In this document: positions 30,388 to 37,759 of the stretch, one piece after another
Layout of the letters: every line of letters begins with the position of its first letter
Numbering within the stretch: the first letter of the stretch is position 1
Origin: CADEED01 sp963839685
GTDB taxonomy: Bacteria; Pseudomonadota; Gammaproteobacteria; Steroidobacterales; Steroidobacteraceae
Direction of reading: 5' to 3'
Assembly: GCA_963839685.1 (NCBI GenBank)
Contig: CAWIVS010000012.1
Coordinates: 868,001 to 932,000 of the forward strand
DNA: 64,000 bases
Program-made: the position numbers and the translations under genes
Notes under the pieces: model-generated
Seen by the model: only the letters and a program-made list of their open reading frames with translations
The model's database searches: none
What the model was told of the DNA's origin: nothing

Positions 30388-30398
30388 CCGGTTTCGCT

Positions 30399-31412
30399 AT
30401 GAGCCGTATAACGATTCACGATGTCTCGAAGGCCGCGGGTGTCTCGATCAAGACAGTCTCGCGCGTACTCAACAGCGAACCAAACGTGCGCAGCGAAACC
30501 CGCTCGCGCGTGCTCAAGCTGGTCGAAGAGCTCAACTATCACCCGAGCCTTTCGGCGCGCAGTCTCGCGGGACGCAGCAGCAATCTCATCGGACTCATCT
30601 ACCAGAATCCGAGTGCTAACTACGTCGTCGACCTGCAGAAGGGCGCCCTCGAGCGCTGCCACACCCGCGGTTACCGGCTGCTGGTGCATCCCTGCGAAGG
30701 CAACGACCTGTCGAGCGTGCGCGATCTCGCGGGCCTGGTGCTCGAATCACATCTCGACGGCGTGGTGCTCGCGCCGCCGTTGTCCGATTCCACCGAAGTG
30801 CTGGCCGAGTTGTCCAAGCACCGTATCCGCTTCGTGCGCATCGCGCCGACCGTGGACCTGGACAATTATTCCTGCGTGTTCATGAACGACGTCGCGGCAG
30901 CGCGCGAAATGACCGAATACCTGATCGCGCTCGGACACGAGCGCATCGGCTTCATCAACGGCCCGGCGGGACATCCGGTCACCGAGCAGCGCTACCTCGG
31001 CTACACGCTCGCGTTACGCTCGCACGGCCTCGACGTCGACCCGCAGCTCGTGGATCGCGGCGAATTCACTTTCGATTCCGGCCTCGCGGCTGCGCGGCGC
31101 CTGCTGTCGCGCGCGACGCGTCCCACGGCGGTGTTCGCCAGCAACGACGACATGGCCGCGGGCACCATCATGGCGGCGCACGAGATGGGGCTTTCGATTC
31201 CCAATCGCCTGTCGGTCGCCGGCTTCGACGACAGCTACGTCGCGCAGGTCATCTGGCCGCGGCTCACCACCGTGCACCAGCCGACCTACGAAATGGCGCA
31301 CCAGGCGGCGGACATGCTGTTCCGCTCACTCGGCGAGGAGACTCCACCGAAGAGCGTGGAAATTCCCTACCGCATGGTGTGCCGCGAATCGACGGGCCCT
31401 CGCCCGAGCTGA
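30399..31412 (+). CDS. LacI family transcriptional regulator
   Basis: A 337-aa repressor. The helix-turn-helix and hinge are classical: TIHDVSKAAGVSIKTVSRVLN (residues about 5-25) and YHPSLSARSLAGRSS (hinge). The periplasmic-binding-protein-like domain includes IGLIYQNPSANYVVDLQKGA, ALGHERIGFINGPAGHPVTEQR and VAGFDDSYVAQVIWPRLTTVHQP. It diverges from glk-zwf-edd, and a LacI-type palindrome sits in the shared region, so it probably controls that operon and itself. The effector is unknown; a hexose or an Entner-Doudoroff intermediate is a reasonable guess. Confidence 0.9.
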   Translation: MSRITIHDVSKAAGVSIKTVSRVLNSEPNVRSETRSRVLKLVEELNYHPSLSARSLAGRSSNLIGLIYQNPSANYVVDLQKGALERCHTRGYRLLVHPCEGNDLSSVRDLAGLVLESHLDGVVLAPPLSDSTEVLAELSKHRIRFVRIAPTVDLDNYSCVFMNDVAAAREMTEYLIALGHERIGFINGPAGHPVTEQRYLGYTLALRSHGLDVDPQLVDRGEFTFDSGLAAARRLLSRATRPTAVFASNDDMAAGTIMAAHEMGLSIPNRLSVAGFDDSYVAQVIWPRLTTVHQPTYEMAHQAADMLFRSLGEETPPKSVEIPYRMVCRESTGPRPS

Positions 31413-31421
31413 AGCCACTGG

Positions 31422-32567
31422 TCAAAGCCTGGCGAGCGCGCTGATCTCCGCGATTGCCGCAACCATGTGGTAAAAGCTGCTGGCCGGCGCCGGCTCGTCG
31501 ACCACGTTGCCCTGCGCGTCGATCCGGTCGCGCCACAAGCCGCGAATCGGACAGTCCAGGTATCGCATGAGCCCGTCGGCGGCGTCCGCGGCCATGGTGA
31601 AATAGCGCGCTTCGCCGGTCAGGCGCGCGGCGAGCGCCGCGGCCTTGAGCCGCTCGGTCTGGGGCCAGAGGCGCGCGCCGGCGTCGTGCGGCGAGAAATC
31701 GAGCAGGCTGTTGATGGCGAGTCCGTTGCGCACGCCGTGCTGCTCGCCGATGTCGATGAGGCGCAGCGCCGCGGCGCGCGAGCGGGTGTGAGCCTGCCCA
31801 TGTTTGGGCTCGCCCCAACGCAGCAGCAACCAGGCCCATTCGAACTGGTGCCCGGGCTCGACGAGTCGGCCTTCGATTCCCGCCGCCGGTTTCCATTCCG
31901 CATCGAAGAACTCGCGCAGCGCGCCGCTCGAAGGATCGATGAACTTGCTGAGCGCCAGCTCGGCGATTTCATCCGCCAGCGGCTTCCACAATGAGCTCTC
32001 CGAACACACCTCGCATCCCGCGAGCGCGGCCTCGAACAGGTGCATGTGCGGATTGGCCTGCAGCGGCAGCGATGGCGGCACGCCGCTTTCAAAACCTGCG
32101 CCCCGGCGCTTCATGTGTTTGAGCACCAGATCGAGCAACTCGAACGCTTGCCGTTCGCATTGCGCGCACGCGTCGCCGACCGAGGCGACATTGAATGCGA
32201 GCAGCCCGAACGCCTGGTCATACAGCAATGCGCGGTCATCACGCGGCGAACCATCGGCGTTCACCAGCGTGCGGAACAGGCCATCGGGCCGGCGATAGCG
32301 CGCCACCCAGTAGTCGAGCCCGTGTTTGACGAGTGCCGCCGAATCGCCCCGCCAGCCAAGTGACGGTGCGACTGCGAAGCAATAGGCCTGGCGCGGATTT
32401 ACGCGCGAGCGACGCGGCTCGGCGAGCGGCTCGCCATTTTGCGCCAGCCGCTCGTGAAATCCGCCCGCCGGGTCGACACCGCGTGTCGACCAGAGCGGAT
32501 AGGCCGCATCACACAGCCAGCCCGAGAGCCGGCTATGGTGTTTCGCGATGCGTGCCTTGTCATCCAC
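31422..32567 (-). CDS. AGE (N-acylglucosamine 2-epimerase) family sugar isomerase
   Basis: An alpha/alpha-barrel isomerase of 381 aa. Visible family segments are WSTRGVDPAGGFHERL, NPRQAYCFAVAPSLGW, DQAFGLLAFNVAS, NPHMHLFEAALAG, EPGHQFEWAWLLLRW (catalytic His region) and LWPQTERLKAAAL. Members convert mannose to fructose, epimerise cellobiose or epimerise N-acyl sugars. Linkage to a fructokinase-like ROK kinase and a hexose transporter favours mannose/fructose isomerisation. I chose GTG 32567, 11 nt after gluP; the longer upstream reading frame is antisense to gluP and not family sequence. Confidence 0.85.
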   Translation of the reverse strand: MDDKARIAKHHSRLSGWLCDAAYPLWSTRGVDPAGGFHERLAQNGEPLAEPRRSRVNPRQAYCFAVAPSLGWRGDSAALVKHGLDYWVARYRRPDGLFRTLVNADGSPRDDRALLYDQAFGLLAFNVASVGDACAQCERQAFELLDLVLKHMKRRGAGFESGVPPSLPLQANPHMHLFEAALAGCEVCSESSLWKPLADEIAELALSKFIDPSSGALREFFDAEWKPAAGIEGRLVEPGHQFEWAWLLLRWGEPKHGQAHTRSRAAALRLIDIGEQHGVRNGLAINSLLDFSPHDAGARLWPQTERLKAAALAARLTGEARYFTMAADAADGLMRYLDCPIRGLWRDRIDAQGNVVDEPAPASSFYHMVAAIAEISALARL

Positions 32568-32578
32568 GATCTCAACTC

Positions 32579-33865
32579 TCAGTGCCCTGCGGTCGCCGTC
32601 GCGGTGCCATGAGCGTAGAGGCGCGCGCGCACCGACGCCACCGCAAAGACCGCGATTGCGAGGTACGCAAGGGCCGGCAGGAAATACGCCGTGTGCAATC
32701 CGGACGCGTCGGCGATCATCCCGTAGATGTACGGCAGGATGGCGCCGCCGACGATGGCGAGGCACAGCAGGCCCGAGGTGGCCGCCGGCGCGGCACTCGA
32801 ACGCTCCAGCGTCAGCGTAAATATGACCGGGAACATGATCGAGTTGAACAATCCGATGGACAACGCCAGGTACGCGGCGGTCGAGCCATGCAGCTGTGTG
32901 ACGGCGAAACACAGGCTGGCCGCACCAAGCGCGAATAGCGCGAGCAGCCAGGGGGCGCGCTGCTTGACGAGGAACAGCAGGCCACTGCCGATGATGCGTC
33001 CGACCATCGCGCCGCCCCAGTAATAACTCACCATCTTGCCGGCTTGTTCCAGCGGGATGTTCAGCATGTCCGGCTCGGCCAGGAAGTTCGTCATGGCGCT
33101 GCCGATCGAAACTTCGGCGCCGACGTACAGAAAGATCGCCAACCCGCCGAATAGCGCCCAGCGCGATTTGAGCGCACCGGTCACCGATGGGCGCTGCCCC
33201 GCGTCGACCGGCTTGGTGACGTCGAGCAATCGGCGGAATGCAAAGATGAACAGCGCGAGCAGCACGAGCGCACCGGCTATCAGGAAGAACACGAGGTCGA
33301 TCTTGCGGAACGACTCGGCCCGCAACTCTGGCGTGACCACCGCTCCGTGTGTCACGGCGAAGATGCCACCGGCGAGAATGACGCCCGAAACCAGCCGCGG
33401 CGCGAGCCAGGTGCCGAACGAGTTGAATGACTGCGAGAAGGTGAGGCGGAAGTGCGAACGCTCTGGCGGTCCGAGCGCGGCGGCGAGTGGATTGGCGACC
33501 ACCTGCAGGATGGTGATGCCGCTCGCCACGACGAACAGCGCCACGAGCACCAGCGAATAGGTCTCGAAATAGGTCGCGGCCGGCACGATGAGACATCCGA
33601 CCACCATGACTCCGAGCGCGAACATGATGGATTTGCTGTTGCCGAGCCGGGCAATCAGCGCCGCCGCGGGCAACGACACCACGAAGTACGCCATGAAGAA
33701 CGCAAACTGCGTGAGCATGGCCTGCGCATAGTTGAGCTCGAACAGCGCCTTCAGCGCTGCGATCAGCGGGTCGATGGAAACGGTGATGAAACCCCACATG
33801 AAAAACAGCGTGGTTACCGTCGCGAAACCCGCGCGCATGCCCTTGTAGTTGTTGTCAGCGTTCAT
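32579..33865 (-). CDS. gluP: Glucose/galactose-type MFS transporter (FucP family)
   Basis: A 428-aa inner-membrane sugar:H+ symporter with about 12 helices. The N-terminal TLFFMWGFITVSIDPLIAALKALFELNYAQAMLTQFAFF is the signature of the fucose/glucose-galactose branch; ILQVVANPLAAALGPPERSHFRLTFSQSFNSFGTWLAP carries the conserved N-P-x-x-A and F-N-S-x-G-T motifs. It probably imports glucose or galactose for the glk/ROK kinases. ATG 33865 lies 39 nt after the ROK repressor stop, in the same leftward operon. Confidence 0.9.
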   Translation of the reverse strand: MNADNNYKGMRAGFATVTTLFFMWGFITVSIDPLIAALKALFELNYAQAMLTQFAFFMAYFVVSLPAAALIARLGNSKSIMFALGVMVVGCLIVPAATYFETYSLVLVALFVVASGITILQVVANPLAAALGPPERSHFRLTFSQSFNSFGTWLAPRLVSGVILAGGIFAVTHGAVVTPELRAESFRKIDLVFFLIAGALVLLALFIFAFRRLLDVTKPVDAGQRPSVTGALKSRWALFGGLAIFLYVGAEVSIGSAMTNFLAEPDMLNIPLEQAGKMVSYYWGGAMVGRIIGSGLLFLVKQRAPWLLALFALGAASLCFAVTQLHGSTAAYLALSIGLFNSIMFPVIFTLTLERSSAAPAATSGLLCLAIVGGAILPYIYGMIADASGLHTAYFLPALAYLAIAVFAVASVRARLYAHGTATATAGH

Positions 33866-33904
33866 CGGCCCTCTCGGAAAGTTTGTGAACGGAAGGAAAT
33901 CTGT

Positions 33905-35122
33905 TCAACGCGCCGCCACCTTCATGAGCGCGGTGCGCGTCGGCAGCAGACGGTGGCTGAATGGCAGGATGGCGGCACCGACGGCCGGCGCATCGTCGGA
34001 CAACGCGGCACGCGACACGGGCGCGATTGCCGGGACATTGCCCGCGAAGGATTCGAGCCGCTGGTTGAGTCGGGTCGCGAGCTGGTCGACGATGCACGCT
34101 GGCAGACGTCCGCCGATCAGCACCGCTTCGGGATTCACCAGACAGTTGATGGAGAGCATGGTGTCGATGAGCGTGTCGACCGAGGCCTCGACCCAGGCGT
34201 CGATGATGGCCTGTCCCGCCTCGTCGAGCGTGGTGAGTCCGTGTGGCTCCGAAACGCGAATGCCCTGGGCCGCCAGCCGACCGTACAACGCGGACAGTGA
34301 CACGATGTTCTGGATCTGGCGCTCGTGGCCGCTGGCATCGCGACCGCGCAACAGCCCGAGCTCGCCGGAGCGGCCGCTGGCGCCGCGAAAGTGGTTGCCT
34401 TCGATGACCAGGCTGCCGCCGAGCGCCGCGGTGATCAGGATGTAGAAGAACGTCTGGTGCTTCTTGCCAAGACCGAACTGCATTTCCCCCATGGCCGCGG
34501 CGGCGGCGTCGTTCTCCACGAACACCGGCACGTTCAGAACGCTCATGAGCAACGAGGCGACATCGGTGGAAGCCCACACGCCGTAGTCGGCCGGCTGGTG
34601 CGGCAGCGTCGCGGCATTCGGCATGTCGTCAGGCAAAGCCACACCGACACCCACCAGCCGATCGCGGCCGATGCCGACCTTGGTGAGTAGTTTGCCGACA
34701 CCCTTGCGAAAGAATTGCTCGACATCGTCGGGCATGGCGAACGCCACTTCGCGCGAAGCGCGCGCACGCACGCAACCTTCGAAATCCAGCACCACCATGG
34801 TGATGTGGTCGCGGTCGACATTGAGTCCGATGGAGAACCAGGCGTCAGGATTGATCACGAGCTTGGTGGCCGGCTGGCCGCGGCCACCGCGACGCCGTCC
34901 GGCATCCTGGATCAACTTGTCGGTGAGCAGCCGCTTGGTGATGTTGGCTATCGCCGGCGAGGTGAGACCGGTGATCTTCGCCAGCTCGGCGCGCGTGATG
35001 GGACTGTTGACCCGGATGGCGTGCAACGTGACGCGTTGATTGTGATCGCCGGCGCGCTCCAGATTGGTACCAGAGAGCCGCATGCCCCGCTCTTTGGATA
35101 AGTTGCCGGCGCGTTCGCTCAT
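33905..35122 (-). CDS. ROK family transcriptional repressor (NagC/XylR type)
   Basis: A 405-aa regulator. An N-terminal winged helix (HNQRVTLHAIRVNSPITRAELAKITGLTSPAIANITKRLL, about residues 27-66) is fused to a ROK sugar-kinase-like domain. The ROK part has GVWASTDVASLLMSVLNVPVFVENDAAAAAMGEM and FFYILITAALGGSLVIEGNHFRGASGRSGELG. It keeps the glycine-rich and acidic residues of the fold but lacks the full Cys zinc cluster of the kinases. ATG 35122 overlaps the ROK kinase stop by 4 nt. It probably senses a sugar handled by this operon. Confidence 0.9.
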   Translation of the reverse strand: MSERAGNLSKERGMRLSGTNLERAGDHNQRVTLHAIRVNSPITRAELAKITGLTSPAIANITKRLLTDKLIQDAGRRRGGRGQPATKLVINPDAWFSIGLNVDRDHITMVVLDFEGCVRARASREVAFAMPDDVEQFFRKGVGKLLTKVGIGRDRLVGVGVALPDDMPNAATLPHQPADYGVWASTDVASLLMSVLNVPVFVENDAAAAAMGEMQFGLGKKHQTFFYILITAALGGSLVIEGNHFRGASGRSGELGLLRGRDASGHERQIQNIVSLSALYGRLAAQGIRVSEPHGLTTLDEAGQAIIDAWVEASVDTLIDTMLSINCLVNPEAVLIGGRLPACIVDQLATRLNQRLESFAGNVPAIAPVSRAALSDDAPAVGAAILPFSHRLLPTRTALMKVAAR

Positions 35123-36069
35123 CGTAAGGCAGCGGTGACCAGCGGCGCGTGTTCCGCGGGCATCTGGTCGTCGGCATCGGCCGCGAGCGCCAGCGCGCCC
35201 AGCGGACCGGCCATCGCGCCCAGGCCCGGTGGCACGATGAACTGGCCAAGTCCCTGTTCGAGCTCCGGCGCCTCGACGTAGCCATTGATGCTGCGCTTCA
35301 GTTCCTGCCGGATGCGTTCGAAGAGATGTTCCTGGCCGGCCATGACGCCGCCGCCCAGAAAGATGCGCGCGGGCGCCGTGGTGAGCACCATGGTGTGCAT
35401 GAGCTGGCCGAGGCCGTGCGCGACGAAGTTCCATGCGGGATGGTCGAACGGAAGTTGCGAGGCCGGCATGCCGACACGGGCTTCGATGGCCGGGCCGGAA
35501 GCCAGGCCTTCGATGCAATCGCCATGGTAGGAACAACTGCCGGCGAACGTATCGCCGGTCTGGCGCACCACGCGAATATGTCCGAGCTCCGTGTGATTCA
35601 TGCCGAACACCGGTCTGCCGCGCACGATGATGCCCACGCCGATGCCGGTGCCCACCGTCACGTATGCATAGTCGGCGAGACCCATGGCCGCGCCCCAGCG
35701 ACCCTCGGCGAGCGCCGCACCGTTCACGTCCGTGTCGAATCCGACGGGCAGGCCGAAGCGTCGGCCCAAGCGCTGCGCGATATCGGTGTTGCGCCAGCCC
35801 GGCTTGGGCGTCGAGGTGATGAAACCATAGGTGGCCGAGCCCGGACGCAGGTCGACAGGGCCGAAAGAAGCAATTCCGAGGGCACGTATGCCTCCGTGCT
35901 GCTGGCGCCAGCGCTCGAGCACCGCCTCGATCTGCCGCAGCGTCTCCTCGCGCTCGACGGTGGGCAGCCGCTCCACCGCGCGCACGTCATCGGGACCGGT
36001 GCCGAGGATGCAAACACACTTGGTGCCACCAAGCTCGACACCTGCCAGTAGTTTGGATGGCGCCGCCAC
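35119..36069 (-). CDS. ROK family sugar kinase, fructokinase-like
   Basis: A 316-aa kinase. The ATP phosphate loop is GVELGGTKCVCILG near the N-terminus. The sugar-binding and catalytic region is GFDTDVNGAALAEGRWG, and the ROK signature VTVGTGIGVGIIVRGRPVFGMNHTELGHI leads into the zinc motif SCSYHGDCIEGLASGPAI. That Cys-x-x-His-x-x-Cys pattern is typical of the fructokinase/mannokinase branch. Start GTG 36069 is 7 nt after the halogenase-like gene. Together with the AGE isomerase it could convert mannose to fructose 6-phosphate. Confidence 0.88.
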   Translation of the reverse strand: MAAPSKLLAGVELGGTKCVCILGTGPDDVRAVERLPTVEREETLRQIEAVLERWRQQHGGIRALGIASFGPVDLRPGSATYGFITSTPKPGWRNTDIAQRLGRRFGLPVGFDTDVNGAALAEGRWGAAMGLADYAYVTVGTGIGVGIIVRGRPVFGMNHTELGHIRVVRQTGDTFAGSCSYHGDCIEGLASGPAIEARVGMPASQLPFDHPAWNFVAHGLGQLMHTMVLTTAPARIFLGGGVMAGQEHLFERIRQELKRSINGYVEAPELEQGLGQFIVPPGLGAMAGPLGALALAADADDQMPAEHAPLVTAALR

Positions 36070-36076
36070 TGCAGGT

Positions 36077-37615
36077 TCAGCCCGTGGCCACGGCAGCCGC
36101 GGCCGCCTTGCGGGCGCCGGCCAGCTTGGCGTTCGCCGCCGCAAAGAAGCTGTCGTGTGTGGGCGCGGCGGCTACGTCGGCCTTGATCTTCTGACTGATG
36201 GCGAGCATCAGGCGTTTGACCTGCTCGAAGTCCGCGGAGTCGACCAGTGGATCGTAGTCGCGCGGAATCACGCCCGCGCCTTCGAAGATCCAGAACCAGT
36301 CGAGGTCGGTGAAGTACTCGGGCCGCTGCTGCACGATGCGACCGGTGGCGCGATACAACGCCAGGCGGTGCGCGACCGCGTCGGGAACCGCCGCCCGCGA
36401 CCACCGCTGCCAGAACGGTGAATCGTCACGCCGCGAGGTGCAGTAGTGCAGAACGATGAAGTCACGAATGTGCTCGTAATCCTCGACGACGGCCGCGTTG
36501 TAGCTGGCAATGAGGGCGGGGTCAAACTGCCGGTCGGGAAAGTGATCGAGCAGGCTGAACAGGCCGTTCACCAGGAGGTGGGTATCGGAACCGGCGAGCG
36601 GTTCGAGGAATCCGGCCGCGTGTCCCACGGCGACGACGTTCTTGTCCCAGAAACTGCGGCGCCGTCCGTTGGTGAAGTGCACCAGCCTGGCTTGGGAGAG
36701 CGGCGAGCCGGCGGCCAGGCCCAGCTCCTCGCTCGCCGCGTCGTCGTGCTGGAATTCGCTCGCGTAGACCTGGCTGACAGTGGCGCCGTGCTGCAATGGC
36801 AGACGTGCCTGCCACCCGGATGCACGCGCCGTGACGCGCGCGTACGGCGGGCGCACTTCGTCAGGCGCCACGGGGGCGGAGACCATTCGATCGCAGGGCA
36901 ACCACTGTTTCCAGTCTTCGCAGGGTACGCCGAGAATCTCGCCGATGAGTTGGGCGCGTGAGCCCGTGCAATCCAGGAACAGGTCGGCGCGCAGGCTGCC
37001 ACCGTCTTCGAACTTCAGCTCCTCCAGCAAGCCGTCTTCGCGGCGCGTCGCGTGGACTAACTTCCGCTCGAGGCGGACCACGCCGGCGCGCTCCGCGACG
37101 CCACGCAGGTAGCGTGCGGCGAGACCGACGTCCATGTGCAACGCGTAACGCATGTGCTGGGCGACGCCGAGGGTGTTGGTCGGAAAGATGAAGCGGTTGG
37201 CGACGGCCATCGAGTGTTCGAGGCTGAACATCTCCAGCCGCGGCTTGAACCCGAGCGCGCGCGCCTTGTGCCAGAAGTGATAAAACGGCCGGCGCTCGAT
37301 CAGCGCACCGAGGGCACCGAACGGATGCCAGTAGGATTGCCCCACTTCGGCCCAGTCCGTGAAACGTGTGCCGAGGCAATACGTGGACTGGGTCTTGTCT
37401 ATGAAATCGTTCTGGTCGGCGCCGAGAAATTTCAGCAGCTCGAGCACCATGGGCTGCGTGGCTTCGCCGTAACCCGCGATCACCGGCTCCGCCGAGTCGA
37501 CGACGTGTATAGAACAATGCCCGCCCAGCTTGCGGGACAACGTCGCCGCTGCGGTCCAGCCAGCGACACCACCCCCAACGATGGCAATGCGCCTGATTCT
37601 TCGATCTGCTTCCAA
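36077..37615 (-). CDS. Tryptophan-halogenase-like flavoprotein in a sugar operon
   Basis: A 512-aa FAD protein of the tryptophan-halogenase family. The FAD motif IAIVGGGVAGWTAAATLSRKL opens the protein, AGYGEATQPMVLELLKFLGA follows, and GHAAGFLEPLAGSDTHLLVNGL is the second flavin segment. Two halogenase hallmarks look altered when aligned by eye. The loop that normally holds the catalytic Lys (pattern FKxGIxF) reads TYCLGTRF, and the WxWxIP motif reads GWQARLP. Halogenase activity is therefore doubtful. Homologues of this type often sit in TonB-dependent carbohydrate loci with unknown roles. It is the first gene of the leftward sugar operon. Confidence 0.85.
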   Translation of the reverse strand: MEADRRIRRIAIVGGGVAGWTAAATLSRKLGGHCSIHVVDSAEPVIAGYGEATQPMVLELLKFLGADQNDFIDKTQSTYCLGTRFTDWAEVGQSYWHPFGALGALIERRPFYHFWHKARALGFKPRLEMFSLEHSMAVANRFIFPTNTLGVAQHMRYALHMDVGLAARYLRGVAERAGVVRLERKLVHATRREDGLLEELKFEDGGSLRADLFLDCTGSRAQLIGEILGVPCEDWKQWLPCDRMVSAPVAPDEVRPPYARVTARASGWQARLPLQHGATVSQVYASEFQHDDAASEELGLAAGSPLSQARLVHFTNGRRRSFWDKNVVAVGHAAGFLEPLAGSDTHLLVNGLFSLLDHFPDRQFDPALIASYNAAVVEDYEHIRDFIVLHYCTSRRDDSPFWQRWSRAAVPDAVAHRLALYRATGRIVQQRPEYFTDLDWFWIFEGAGVIPRDYDPLVDSADFEQVKRLMLAISQKIKADVAAAPTHDSFFAAANAKLAGARKAAAAAVATG

Positions 37616-37719
37616 CTTATGAGCCCCCTGCCAGATGCGGCGGCGAGGCTAGCCGTGCCGCCAGAAACCTGTCAACGAAATGCTGCAAGCTTCCTTGCCA
37701 CTCTCGAATTTCCTGCGCA

Positions 37720-37735
37720 GACAGCATAGGCTGTC
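37720..37735. promoter_or_regulatory. Inverted repeat between the sugar operon and the GH3 gene
   Basis: GACAGC-ATAG-GCTGTC is a perfect 6-bp-arm inverted repeat. It lies in the 144-bp region between two divergent sugar-related transcription units. A ROK repressor is encoded in one of them and a LacI repressor nearby. It is a candidate operator for either; no known site consensus matches exactly. Confidence 0.4.
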
Positions 37736-37759
37736 GCGGCTCAAAAACAGGAGTCTTCG

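Noticed and set aside
32568..33797. The long N-terminal extension of the AGE-isomerase reading frame
   Set aside because: It overlaps gluP on the same strand in another frame and does not resemble the family; the real start is near 32567.
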